From assembly GCA_035236585.1 (NCBI GenBank), contig CP141127.1:64461495-64525494 (forward strand): a DNA stretch of 64,000 bases, written 5' to 3'. The notes beneath the pieces are model-generated. The model saw only the letters and a program-made list of their open reading frames with translations, did no database searches and was not told the origin of the DNA. The stretch is from Warburgia ugandensis. Taxonomy: Eukaryota > Streptophyta > Magnoliopsida > Canellales > Canellaceae. Positions 33,852 to 46,803 of the stretch are shown here, one piece after another. How positions within the stretch are numbered: the first letter of the stretch is position 1; each line of letters starts with the position of its first letter. The translations under genes were made by a program, and so were the position numbers.

Positions 33852-35656
33852 TGATGTGCCTTAATAATTATTGCAAATGCATGATTCTATAGGAGCATAT
33901 ACCAACAAATATGTGTCAATCACATGTGAATTATAATTAAGATTTAAGTTATTTCTCTTTAACCTAGCCAATCTTTTAAAGAGGACAAGAACTTAAAGCA
34001 TTAAAATTTAACAAGTAAACTAAAAGAAGTAAGAAAGAAAGCGTGTAAATAAAGGAAACAAGAAAACTAACTAAGGAATAAAGAAAATAAACTAACTAAG
34101 AATTGAAAGACATTTTTATTAATTCAATGATTATAATGAATTGTTACATGAGCAGCTAAAGAAGTACATAAGCAAAATAATGGAAATGAAAGAAAATAGA
34201 CTTGTTCAGCTCGAGCTTGTACACATCTCTACAGTCCATATTACAGTAGATTACCACCATTTTTTCTCATCTCCTTAACCCAACATGTTATAACCTAAAA
34301 GTCAAATCCTTTTCCAGTGATCCTTAGCAATGAAGTGATAAGGCTGCCAAGAAAGGAGGCACCTAACACCATTCCTAAAAGATCACCACCCATAAAAAGA
34401 AGAAAAGATGAAGATGTAGTGGAAGTATAAAAAGAAATTTTTACATCTATTTAGCTAGATACTCTAAAAAAGAGGGTAGCTTTTGTTAGCAGAGAGACAG
34501 AGAGGAGATTAGGGGTCATTCATCTTAAGGAAGGGTTACCCATAGAGCATGATTCCTACTTTAAGAATGGACTAGAAGAAAAGGAAAATAAAAGGGGCCC
34601 TTGGCTTAGGACTCACCAAATCCAGCCTTAGGAGATAGTAAAGGAACTAGACACTTAGCTTTATAAGTTATCCTACTCTTCAACTTGATAACCTTTAGCT
34701 AGGAACTTGGATGACTTCATAGAAGGATTTGGTTTCCTCAACCCTTACTTTAGGATTTGAAAAATCGTTTTTCTCGTAGAAAGGCACAAGGATTCTTTTC
34801 TTATACTTTTATTCCCAAACCCTAATAAGAAAAAGATGAAAGGAGAAGAATGCATGGAAGATTAAAGCATGGAGTGTTCGTGTAATATCTAAGGGAGAAA
34901 AGGATGAGAGTGTGCGTGAGAGGGTGGAAGTGTGTGTGCATGTAGGAATATGGATGGAGGATGGGGCGTGTAATGAAATTTGATGTAGGGTGAGGCATGG
35001 AACATTGAATGGAGGGATGGGGTGTTTTGGTGTGGAAGGAAATAGAAGGTGGAAAGTGAGGATACTGTGTGGAATGCTTTGCTGGCATGCTAATCTAAGG
35101 ATGTAAAGTGCATACAAGGGTGTACACTTGCAATGGTTGGACATGTGAAGGTGAGATTCATGCAACCTAATGACTAATGCGTATAAGGTATAGAGGAAGA
35201 GGGGTTGCTATGGTGGATGAGTGCAATGTAGGGTTCTAGGATGAAGAATGCATGCAATAGATGAAAGGTGAGATCTATGTATGTAATTCCTAGGATGGAA
35301 ACTACTACGTGTGTAACCTAAATCCATGCAAGAGCTAAAGATGCAAAGATGCAATGCAAGATCTAAGCTTAAAAGAAAGGATGTGTGCTACCTAAGGAGT
35401 GTAAGCAAGGAAGAAAAGCGAAGTGCGTGCAATGAACAATGCAAGGAAAGAAGTGTTATGGAGATGTGATGCATGTGTATGAATAATTTAAGCATAAAAG
35501 AAAATAAAATGCTTGCTGTTCTAGATGGATGGGATAAATCTATAATGCAAAAGAGAAAAATGAAATGGAGAATGAAAATATGAATGAAACAAACAAGAAG
35601 GGAAATGGTTATGGATAAGAATCCTTACCTTTTCTCCAAGGACTGGACATTAGGCA
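33852..35656 (-). repeat. B2 3' LTR
   Basis: 1805 bp, TGATGTGCC...TTAGGCA on the plus strand. Shorter than LTR B1 (17600-19886) because the U3 part with the TATA region is missing. It ends next to the polypurine tract at 35657. Confidence 0.75.
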
Positions 35657-38300
35657 TCTCCCCCCTTGAACCTCGATGTTTTTCCTCATTGAAAATAGGT
35701 GGGCAGTCACTGAAAAAATCTCCACCAATGGCTCTCAGCCTAGTCTTCATAATAGTGTAGCTTCTCATTGGTATATCTTTTCTTAAGTGAGTATCCACTA
35801 GTTTCTTTTAATGTGCATGACTAAGAATATATCTTAGCCTTTAAGTGCTTGAAAAGTAAGATGATTTTCAACTGTTGACTTTTCATAAATTCTCTCTTTT
35901 CACCCTCTTATTTTTCTCCACCAATCTTACTTATTTCTATTCATGCAATCAAGTAAATTTAAGGGGAGCACACCACCTTGCATGAGAAAATTGTGCACTC
36001 CCTTAGGTGGTCCCCTCCTTGGTTGAGTAGGAGTGAGTGTAAGGAAAAGTTCTTCATGCGGGCTCCTATTTTCTGACTTGTTTTATTTCAAAAAGATCTC
36101 ATTGTATATGATCCTAATGTATGTAAATTGAGCTTCTCTTAAAAGCTTTCCAAGGTGAGGAATAGCTTGCATGCATGCATGGGAAGTTCTGTCATCTTAC
36201 TTTTGGTACGAACACCCTCTCTTGAATGAGAATTGTGCATGGGGGGTTATTGACTAGTTTGACTTTCATAATGACACCCAAATTTTAGTTTGGACTCTTG
36301 ACCTTCATGTTAGGCATGTGGAGGTCCATGATATTGCTTGGAAAGTATTCTTGCTCCTTTAGGTTTAAAAATGCTAATTGTATCCATTTTTGTCATTTGT
36401 ACCCTAAACATGAAATGCATATTTAACCCTAATTAGTAACATTTATGAAAAATTTGGGCTAAAACTCACTAAATATAGAGGTTTGTGTGTAAGATTTTTA
36501 TAAACATCAAATATTGCAAACTTAGATTTTTATAAACATCATATGAGACTTTCATAGGTGTTGTTACATTTGGTGTATCTAGGAGTCCTTTAAATACCTA
36601 AGTTACCCTTAGTGAATGAGTTGTAGTCTCATTAAGGGTTTCAAGAAATGCTACCCATAAACATTTTCAAAAACCTTGATGAAAATCCTTTATTCCTCGT
36701 AGAGAATTTTCTTTTCTTTTTTTCAACATCCATTAAATTTCTAACTTTGGCATGCTAGTAGAAATGACCAGTAGTTCAAAAGTCTACCCCTATGCTAAAG
36801 ATATTCTATTATTTTATTAAACTTGTACTATTAGTGTGTGAATATAAACAATATATACAATTATTAGTTTTCAAGTAAATTATAACCTAAATTACCATCC
36901 AAAAATATCTTCTAACTTCAATTCTCATATATTATTCTTGACACTAAAAAAGAAGTCATTCAAAAAGGGATTAATCTCTCTTCAATATGTAAGTGGATTC
37001 ATGTTTATCAAGGCCAAATTCACACATATTTAATAGCAAAGAACTATAACTTAGAAGAAATATGAGATTGTCTCATTGGAAGGGTATCAACTATTGAAGA
37101 ATGTCACACTCTACCATATTCCAAACTCGTTAATAACCATATCCAAGTCATACTTCTCCTAAGATCAAGTTAGGATGAAAAATGGACTTAGGACATGGTT
37201 ATAAAAAAATGGTATAAGGGTACACAAAGGTGTTTTAAAAGATATGTAAAGGTCTCCTACAAAGTATTCTTAATTTTATTTTTTACCCATAAGAATGAAC
37301 ATTTCCTTTTTCTTTTTCATTGGCTATCTTTTATTTCACTTTTCCTCTTTTTCTTAGCTTTTTTTAATGAATTTATAGCACTTATGTTCATCTCTTGACT
37401 TGTATTGTTTGTATTTTTTCTCAAGATAATATCCATCTCTATATATTTCCAAAAACATTGAGTAATGGATATATTATAGAGGTTCAATATGATAATTGTT
37501 AATGAGTTCATAAAGAAAAGGTTTAATGGGTTAACTAGTGGAAAAATAACATAGGAAGGCCAAAGGCTCTGGGTTTACCAAGGATAGCCTCTATCATTTC
37601 CTAGGTTTTATAAGGCTTAAAAATGACCATAAACTTGAGAGATAAATGTTATAGTCTTTCATTGTGATTTCCTAATAGTTGACTAAGATGAAGAATAATG
37701 GGACCAACAAAGAATTTATATTAACTGAAGAAAAGTTTGAATTTTTATATAGCCCTCATAAAGGAAGAATGTTTCTAAAGCTCACCTAGGTTATAAGTAT
37801 CTACAAATCTTCTTCAAGATCTCTATTAGTAAGCTAAAGTTAAAAAATATAGTGAATATTCAGAAATTTGAATTCTCATCCTTATAAAGGAATTTTTCAT
37901 AAGTTTTTCGAAAAATATTTCTTTATTTTTTCAAATAAAGAAGAAACATGAAAGAGAAATAAGGAAAAGGCTTGAAAAAGACTTTTGACACTTCAAAATT
38001 GAAATACCCTACACTTAGACTTACATTGAACATTGTTTCCATTTTTTCCAAACAAAATCACAGACAAATGAAAAAATAAATAAAGAGAAAAGGGTTAGAA
38101 AGATAGTACCTACACTCCAATAAAGGTGCATTGATCTATTGATTTGACCATGAAAAAAAAAAAAGCAAATGAAAACTATTGCAACTCTACTATTCCTACA
38201 TTATGATACACATGATTTGCTGTGGTATCAGTTTTGCTAAATATGCCCCTCTAGTAGGAGTTCCTCCTCTTCATTAGGGTTTCTCACCTCAAAGTATGGT
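35657..38300 (-). mobile_element. B2 untranslated 3' interior
   Basis: AT-rich, no coding potential. Blocks near 35690-35770 and 36240-36480 match 58070-58470 and, inverted, 16680-17570. It lies between integrase and the polypurine tract. Confidence 0.6.
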
Positions 38301-41300
38301 TTCAATTACTAGCCATTAACTTTGGAAAGTTTTCCATCTTTCTCAATCTCAATGGCCTCATGAGGATAGACAGTTCTTACAATATATGGGTTAGTCCATC
38401 TAGAGCGTAACTTTCCTAGAAAGTGTTGTAGATGGGAATTATAAAGGACCTTCCAACCTATTTCAAACATTTTGTGCAGTATGGTTTTGTCATGAATCAT
38501 CTTCATACAATCCTCGTACCTTTTGGCACTATCATACAAATCTCTCCTAAGTTCTTCCAACTCTTGAGCAGGGAACTTCCTATGCGTCCCAGCTCTGTCA
38601 TTATCAAAATTTAGCTATTTGATTGCCCAATATGCCTTATGCTCTAGCTCAACATGTAAATGATAATCCTTCCTAAAAAGTAGACAGTGTGGAGTCATAC
38701 CAATAGGGGTCTTATCTACTATTCTATAAGCGTAGAGTGCATCATTTAGTCTTAAAGACCAATCCTTTCTATTGGAATTCACCATTTTCTCCAATGTGTG
38801 CATAATTGTCTTATTAGAGACCTCAACTTGCGCACTAGTCTTAGGATGGTAGGGAGTTGTGAATCAATAGGTGTCTTCATATTTCTTCATTAAGGCATCA
38901 AATACTTGATTGTAAAAATGTTTACCTCCATTGCTAATAATAGTGCGTGGAGTGTTGAAGGATTAAAAGATGTTATTTCTTAAAAACTAGACCACCACCT
39001 TGTGGTCATTTGTCTTAGACGCTACTGTCTCTACCCTCTTGGACACATAATCCACTCCTACTAGTATATATATATATTCAAAAGAGTTTGGGAAGGGACC
39101 TATGAGTTTGATGTTCCTAACATTGGCATCATGTCCCTATAGCCAATGTTCCCTATCTTTTGGTAGCAATCATACACTTTACAATACATGTGAGAATCTT
39201 TAAAAGTTATGAGCCAGCAAAATCCACAATGCAAGATTTTTGTAATAGGCGTCTTAGCACTGTAATGGTCCCCACAAGCATGGTCATGATAAAAGAAGAT
39301 GATTTTATTATGTTCATTGTAAGGAACACATCTACTTGTGATTTGGTCAAGACAGTACTTGAACAAGTATGGATTGTCCCATATAAAGTACTTAACCTTG
39401 GACAGAAATTAGATGTATCTTGCTTTGACCAATGTGCCAAAAATTGATTAGTAATAAGGTAGTTATGTGCCAAAAATTGATTGATTGCAAGATAGTTGAC
39501 TATTTCAACATACCAAGGTAACAAGGAGACCTACATAAGTTGCTCATTTGAAATTTTCTTTGATGGGCATATGTTCACCAACAGACTCGACTATGAACTT
39601 GGATATGTATCTGTTACTACATTCTCAGAACCTTTCTTGTCTCAAATTTCAATATCAAACTCTTGCAATAGGAGAATCCATTGAATGCATCTTAGTTTAG
39701 CATCCTTCTATGAAAGAACGCACTTCGATGTTTCATGATTCAAATATATTATCACCTTAGACCTTAAAATATAGGACCTAAACTTGTCTAAGGTGAAGGC
39801 TACAGCCAAGAACTCTTTCTTCGTAATGGAGTAGTTGAATTGAGCTTCATTGATAGCCTTATTAGTATAATAAATCACATGGAAAATTTTTAGTAATTCA
39901 CTACCCCAAAATAGCACTGATCATGTAATTGAAAGGCTTATACATAATCTTAAATGGAGTGTTCTGGTTTGATGGTGTAACAGCCCGAGGGCCCATACCT
40001 TGCAACGATATTGTCTGTGCCGAAGTGCCCATACACCCCGCACGGTTTTGTTCTTCCCTAGTTGCCCAGGGAAAAGGCCTCGTTGCAAGGGAAGTCCTCA
40101 TCACTCTTATCAAGAGCCCAGTAACCTTCCCCCTAGCGATGTGGGACTAACTCTCAGCCTCTCACTTTGCCTAGAAGCCTGTCAGCCCTCTTGGTCCGCC
40201 CTTATCGGCGAAGGCTTCACAACCTCTCCCCCTTAGGGGACACGCGTCCCTGCTTGTCTTACCACACGCGAGCTCCCACGTGCGGCTAGCCATCCACACT
40301 GGGTTGGGGTCTGGCTCTGATACCACTTGTAACAGCCCAAGGGCCCATACCCTGCAACGATATTGTCCGTGCCGAAGTGCCCACACACCCCGCACGGTTT
40401 TGTTCTTCCCCAGTTGCCCAGTGAAAAGGCCTCGTTGCAAGGGAAGTCCTCATCAGTCTTATCAAGAGCCCAATAACCTTCCCCCTAGCGATATGGGACT
40501 AACTCTCAGTCTCTCACCTTGCCTAGAAGCCTGTCAGCCCTCATCGGCCAAGTCTTCACAGATGGTCAAATGATGGGAGCAGAGATGAGTTCAGCCTTAA
40601 CACGCTTAAAGACCTTCATGAATTCTTCATCAAAGTTGAACACTTTGTCCTTTGTTAGCAAATTGTAGAGGGGCTTGGAAATTTTGCTAAAATCTTTGAT
40701 AAAGCATACATAAAATCTTGCATGGCTCATGAATGAGAAAATATCCTTCACCATCCTAGGAGGGGAAAGATTAGAGATGAGGTTCACTTTTGCCTTGTCA
40801 ACCTCTATGCCATGTTGTGAAATGATATGCCTAATACTATGCCACTTTTCACCATGAAATGACATTTGTTCCAATTGAGTACCAAATTATTTTCTTGGTA
40901 CTATCCTAATGCTAAAGTTTGATGGGTCAAGCACTCATCAAAAGATGACCTAAATACTGAGAAATCATTCGTAAATACCTCAAAGAATCTCTCTCCCATA
41001 TCTGAGAACATACTCATCATACACAGTTGAAAAGTCACTGGTGCATTGCATAGCCCACAAGGCATATGTTTGTCAGTAAAGGTCCTAAAAGGACAAGGGA
41101 AGGTAGTCGTTTCTTCATCATCTTGTACTATAGGAATTTTGTTGTAGCCAGAATATCCATCAAAGAAACAGTAGTACTAATGACTGACCAACCTTTCCAG
41201 CCTTTGGTCAATGAAAGGAAAAGGAAAGTGATTTTTCCTCGTGACTGACTTTAGTTCCAGTAGTTGACAGACTTTCCACCTGGTGGTCATGCAAGTAGGA

Positions 41301-42300
41301 ACTAGCTCATTATTCTCATTTTTTTTTAACTACAATGGCTCTAGATTTCTAAGGGACAACCTGAGTAGGGCTAACCTAAGCATTATTAGAAATGGGGTCG
41401 ATGATGCTTACATCTAACAGCTTTAGTACCTCTGCCCTAACTACCACCTTCAAGTCATGGTTAGCCTTTTTTATAATTCTTGAGATGTTTATATATTCTA
41501 TTCTAAATGAATTTGGTGCATGCAAACTGTTGGGCTAGTTCCCTTAATGTTCGAGATTGATCACCCCATTACTGTCTAATGTCTTTGGAGAATATTAAGT
41601 AGCTTATGTTCCATTCATGATTGAGATCAGTGGTGATGATAATAAGGTTTTAGAAGGACCTAAAAATGCATACTTTAAACTTTTTGGCAATGTTTTTTGG
41701 TCTAAAGCAAATGTTTTCGTAGGTGGGTCATGAGTAGGGGAAGGAGGTGTGAGGAGTTCTATTGTTGATCTCCATTTGGGAGGGTTCCCTATCATTGCAG
41801 CTTCAAGTAATGGGTCTACTTCCTCAGCGGTACCAGCTAGATCCAAAAGTGGATTAGAGTTTGAGGATGATTGGAAAGTAGAGCTATAGAGTCCATCTAT
41901 TACGCTGCATTGAAAATGTTGAACTCTAATCTCACATTGCCAAAAGATAGTTTAATGACACCACTCCTATAGTTTATGATGGAATTAGAAGTTTCCTAAG
42001 ATGATATCAATCTCATTATCTACATTATACATAGGTTATGCATTTAGGTGCAAAAAGTCCATTGGAAAAAGGAATTAATCAACCTATGTCAAGATATTTT
42101 CTACTACTCTAGAAATTTTGACAGATTGGTCTACTAGTTGTAGGGGGTAGTGGTAGGTTTTAATTTGCCTAAACTTGGTTGCTAGTAGACCAACTATAAT
42201 AATAGGTAAACATTGGCCCAAAAATCAAGGAGTGCCTTATGGAATTTGTGTTCCCCGATAACACATAACATTGTAGGGCATTGAGGATCTTTATATTTTG
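38300..42300 (-). mobile_element. B2 pol remnant (protease to integrase)
   Basis: Minus strand. Protease/linker area about 41600-42300 (LKYAFLGPSKTL motif before RT). Reverse transcriptase about 40570-41330 (GIEVDKAKV, FYVCFIKDFSKISKPL, FNFDEEFMKVF). RNase H about 39700-39970 (HVIYYTNKAINEAQ, LDKFRSYI). Integrase about 38310-39300 (zinc-binding and core pieces, [34 protein letters not shown], ending KVNG). These are hallmarks of the Athila/Tat gypsy lineage. The TRIM at 39976 separates RT from RNase H. Broken in many places. Confidence 0.85.
39976..40560 (-). mobile_element. TRIM (terminal-repeat retrotransposon in miniature)
   Basis: 585 bp. LTRs 39976-40221 and 40328-40560 start TGTAACAGCCC and end CTTCACA on the plus strand. 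Between them, read on minus: primer site TGGTATCAGAGCC (tRNA-iMet type, 40313-40325), about 75 bases of interior, and polypurine tract TAAGGGGGAGAGGT (40222-40235). Perfect target duplication GATGG at 39971-39975 and 40561-40565. I count about 14 substitutions and one 13-base length difference between the LTRs (roughly 6 percent). GC-rich against the host. No coding capacity, as expected. The LTR tail (GACAATATCG...GGGCTGTTACA) resembles Cassandra, but I do not see its 5S-like promoter. Confidence 0.92.
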
Positions 42301-42699
42301 GGAGGGGTTTGGTGATCCAGAATGGGACTAGATTGTCCAAAGGAAAAGGCCTTTTTCTACACATTAAGCTTACATTTTTGTGCGCATAGGTCCTTCAAAT
42401 TTTTACCATGAGGAGGGAACTCTTTGATAGCATTGAGTAATGGAATGTTGATATTTACTTGTTAGAAAATGTCCATTAACTCATTGTAATTGTTCTCTTT
42501 ATTTGCTGCATTCAGTTGTTGAGAGTAAGGAGCCTTTGGAATATAAGGAGCACTTAGAAGGGGTTCAAATGTAGAGGGAGGTGGCTGTACTTTTTCTTTA
42601 CCCTTCTAAGATTCGTATGCTTCTCTTGTTCTCCAGTCTAAGTGGTTGTCCTAGTCTTGCCTACTAGGTTGTCAATTTTCTTACCACTTCTAAGAGTGG

Positions 42700-44165
42700 T
42701 AATTGAGTTGTCCCGATCATTTTATGCTGAGCCAATCTCAAGTTGACTCTCGTGGTTGTGCATAGGTTGAGTAGGGAACTTTCCTTTTTCCCTTTCTTGC
42801 ATACCCGTAGATAGCTAACGCATTTGATACTCCAACTTCACAATAGACTGTGAATTGACCTGCAAGGTCTGCTTGGTATCATTTTAGAATTGCTTAGACC
42901 TTGGCATAAATATATTTAGCATCTCCTCCAATGATTGTTTTCTTTGCTATGGTGAAAATTGTTGAGGAGGCTACTATTGCTGAGGCATATTTGTTCAAGG
43001 AAAAGCTTGTTGATGGGGCTCCCTGATGGACCCCCCGGGTGGTTTTTCTTTAACAAGGAGAAGTTTGGATGCCTAGCCTATTCAAGATTCTAGGTCTTAG
43101 AATAATGATTATTGATAGAATTGCAATACACATTTATAGCATTAGCATGGTCTAAAAAGAACCCACGAAAAATAGAGCTACATGGACATTATGGAATAGA
43201 GTGATAGGGATTAAAATAGGTTGAGCAAACCTTAGACTAAGGTTGCATAGGAGATTTATTCATCATGAATATGTCTAACCATTGGGTTAGATCATCTATC
43301 TTGTAAACCTTATGGGTCAAGTTGTCTATTTTACTATAAAGATTTGGAGTGACTAGTACTTCATATAATCCACCATTTTTTTATGACCGTAAATTTCTTT
43401 GCATTTGGGTAGAGTAAGCCTATTGATCGGAATTCCTAGCATGTCACTCAAAGAAATTCTAGGCTTCCACATCATTTTTTGTCATGAAAGCACCTTCAAA
43501 CATGATGTCTATTTTGTGTTGGTTCTATGGTGTTAGACCTTCATAGAAATACTAGACCAGCCACAAATTTTCAAGTCCATGGTGGGGACATTTCAAAAGT
43601 AAGTCCTTCCAACTTTCCCAGCATTCATAAAAATGTTCTCCTTCTTTTTGTTGGAAATTTTTAATTTCAATCCTGAGCATGTTGATTTTGTGGATTAGGA
43701 AGAACTTATTTATGAATTTCATAGATAATTGATCTCATGTAGTGATGGACCCTACTTCTAGAGAGTTTAGCCATGTCGTAACTTTGTCTTTAAGGAAAAA
43801 TGAGAATAACCTGAACCTAATAGAGTCATCACAAAAGATGCAGAATTAGAAAGTAGAACAAATGTTAAGGAATTCCTTAACATGGTGATTTATGTAATTA
43901 ATAAAAAGTGGACAGAGTTGAATAACTCCTGATTTCCACCCAAAGTGTTCTCCATTAGTTGCCGGTAGAGCTGTAGAAGATGGTGAGTTGAATTGGACAA
44001 GCGTAATCTTTTATTAGTTTTACCTCTACTACCTTGTTGGCCATTTCTATAGCAATGATTTCTTGATCTTCTTGATTCCTTTGACCTTGCTTGATGATCT
44101 GTTCGACCACTATATCTAAAGGTACTAGATTAAGATTGCGCAATTGACTTATGTTTATATACAAT
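42700..44165 (-). mobile_element. B2 gag remnant
   Basis: Minus-strand pieces near 43400-43520 read GAFMTKNDVEAWNF, close to the capsid motif of Athila-like gag (MTK...EAWxxxE). Downstream stretches to 42700 are Asn/Ser/Gln-rich linkers. A first part lies at 43955-44164. Broken in many places. Confidence 0.65.
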
Positions 44166-44471
44166 GAAACTAAGGATTTGTATACAATAAAAGAGTCTCT
44201 CTCTTTTTTTTTCCTACCAAGTCTAGGAGAGACCTAAACTAGATATCATAGCCTATATACTGTATGATGCAAACACAAAATAAGCAAACAAACAAGGATG
44301 CTCAATGTTTTTAATCCTATGCAAACAAGCTAAAAGGCTTTTTTATCTTGAATTTCTTTATAGGAGAGGCTTTTAGATTATTTCTAATTCTAAGTAGCTC
44401 CTCTTTTCCTTCAAATTTGTCCTACTATTTACTAGTTAGATTCTAATCTTAATCAATTGCTTCACACCCTC
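44166..44471 (-). mobile_element. B2 leader, part next to gag
   Basis: Non-coding. Matches the A1 leader (29840-30212), including TATACAATAAAAGAGT and CTTCACACCCTC. Interrupted by A2 at 44472; the leader resumes near 53000. Confidence 0.6.
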
Positions 44472-46803
44472 TGTTAAGTGTTTAATTTTGGCTAAAGGGA
44501 CCATAGTTTAGCATTTAATTAGATCATTTAACTCATTAATTTGATGATTTTTAGATAAAATATGAGATTTAGCTCAAATTGGCCATCCAACCATAAATTG
44601 TCAAAATTAACTGTCAGATGATCATCTGAGCTAATCAGATGCTTTATGTATAGTTTAGATGACTCTAATATAGTCTTTTGTCTTGTAGATCAACTAAAGG
44701 AGGCTTGGATGATTTCAAATTAAAATTCAATGGTGCAGATGAGTCAAGAGAGCAATGAATGGATCAGATCACTCATAAAAATGGATAGGATAGTTTCCCA
44801 AAAGAACATTGATCTTAATAGGGAATCAAGGAGAAGATTTTATCAAAAGGGAACTAACATGGGAATGGAAAGAGGCAAAATAGAATGAATCTCAAGTTGG
44901 AAAGTCTTCACTATAGTGGATACATGGATTTGGAAAGAAGAAATTTATATAAGAGGAAGAAGGAATCTCTCTTCTTCTTAACTTCCCTCATGGCTGACCC
45001 GTAGGGGAGGCAAAAACCACCCCGTTCTCTTCTTTCCTTCATTGTTTTATTTTCCTATTGTTCCTTTTCTTTTATCATTTTCCTGTTGTTTCTTTTCTTT
45101 CACCATTTTCCAATTGTTTCACTGAACTCAACCACTCTCTCTGTTTACCCCTCTCTACACACCAGTCCCAGCATGCTAGATTGCCCACCCTACTTCTCCC
45201 TCTCCTTCCCAGCTTCCTCTCATACACCCAAATCTGTTCTCCCTTTTCATCTAATTTGCGCGTCAATTGTCCTTCTTTCCCACTCCGCACACGCAGCCCA
45301 GCTCCCTCTTCCTTTTTCCGATTCCCTCTTTTGATCCACCTCACCGGCCTCTATTCACCGACTAAACTCGACACCTCACTCACCTCCACCTCAATCATGC
45401 AACACCCCGATTCCCCTGCTCCTCTCTTCTTTACGGATTCCCTAACTCCCTTTCTCCTTCACTCTCTCTCTGCTTTCATCACCGAACCACCCCTTCTCTC
45501 CCTCTCGGCTGCCAATGTTTGCACCCCAGCCTTTCCCCCAACCGCATTCTCTCTTCTCCCTTCTCTCTTTCATTCTCCCTCTCTGTTAACTCTTTTTCCA
45601 AAACCGGAACCCAGCTCCCTTGTCTGCCCACCTCAGCCAGCTGATCTCCATTGCGTTAGACAATGCCCCACCAAGCCAGGACGCACAGCTCAGCCCAGAT
45701 TGTCCCTTGTCTGCCATGGTCCACGGCGTCATCTTCATTGCACCACTATCAGCCCTTGTTCAATGGCATTCTCTCAGCCAGTCGACGCCCCAATCTCCCT
45801 TGTTTGCCAAGCTTTACCCCCCCAGCATTGCCGGCTTCTACTCCCTTCCACCAGCGTTGATTTCCATTCTGTTCCACCGCTTGATCATTCCACCCAAGAA
45901 CGACGCCTAGATCTCCTACATCGCGCTGCGCATGAAGACATCAGTCCTCCATCATCTTTGGTTAGCTTGGGTTTCCTCAGTTTCCGCCTTCCTCAGTTTT
46001 TTTTTTCCCCTCCATCTTTATCTTCTCTGACTTTCTTCGTCGTCGGGTTCTATTGGTTTTCGTTTAAAACTAAAATTCCAGGATAATTTCAGAAATACCC
46101 TTTGCTTGAAAATTATAATCTCATTTGAGTCCTTCTTTGTCTTTTAGTCTATTTCGTCTTTTCCATGTTTTGTCTTTACTTCTATTCCTGTTTTCCCTTA
46201 TCCAAGTTCTAATATTCTCAGATTAATCCAATCCAGTCCTAATTGATTTAAGTTTAACCTAATCAATGGTTTAGCTTAAATCAGTAGGATAGTGTCAGTT
46301 CTTCATCTATTTCACATCAAAATTTTAATTAAATTTCATGCCATGTTCTTAGGACACTTCTTAGATTATCCAATGTTCCTGATCTTAAATTTGAGAATAA
46401 AAAAAAGAAGATATAAGCCGTTAATATCCAATTTCTTATCTAGTTTAGATCTCTTAGATTTTTTTGAATATGCCTAAATCCTCTAGAGGATCATCAATCA
46501 GAAGCACCGGGAAGATACTGATGAAGGAGGATCACAATTTAAGCTGTTGAATTTGAAGAATTTGATGATAATCAGTCTAGCGAAGTAGATTTTTCATTTT
46601 TTTAGTTAAAATTTTGTTTTTTTAATTGGAGCACAATAATTTCATTGAATAAACATATCTGAAGTTTGATTGTACTTTTTGTTAATTTTTTTCATTTAAT
46701 TTTAATTTTTGAATAATTAATTTATATTAAAACTTCAAAAGTGAGTCCTTGTGGGATTGACTCGTACTTGCCATACTATACCACAATAGTATGTGCACTT
46801 ACA
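44472..46803 (+). repeat. A2 5' LTR
   Basis: 2332 bp with short inverted ends TGTTAAGTG and CACTTACA. A TATA box (TTATATAAG) sits at 44945-44953, with a pyrimidine-rich region of about 1 kb after it. The longest open frame of the window (45058-46086) falls in this pyrimidine-rich part and is not a gene. Confidence 0.9.
44945..44953 (+). promoter_or_regulatory. TATA box of the A2 5' LTR
   Basis: TTATATAAG about 470 bases into the LTR, conserved at about 50760 in the 3' LTR and, on the minus strand, at about 60733 in A3 (CTTATATAA). Confidence 0.6.

Noticed and set aside
39976-40560. Two direct repeats as a CRISPR-like or satellite array
   Set aside because: Only two copies, with primer site, polypurine tract and target duplication in the right places for a TRIM.
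45058-46086. Longest open frame of the window (342 codons, Ser/Pro/Leu/Phe-rich)
   Set aside because: It lies in the pyrimidine-rich part of the A2 5' LTR, its composition follows from the CT-rich DNA, it has overlapping frames on both strands, and the matching part of the 3' LTR does not keep a like-sized frame.
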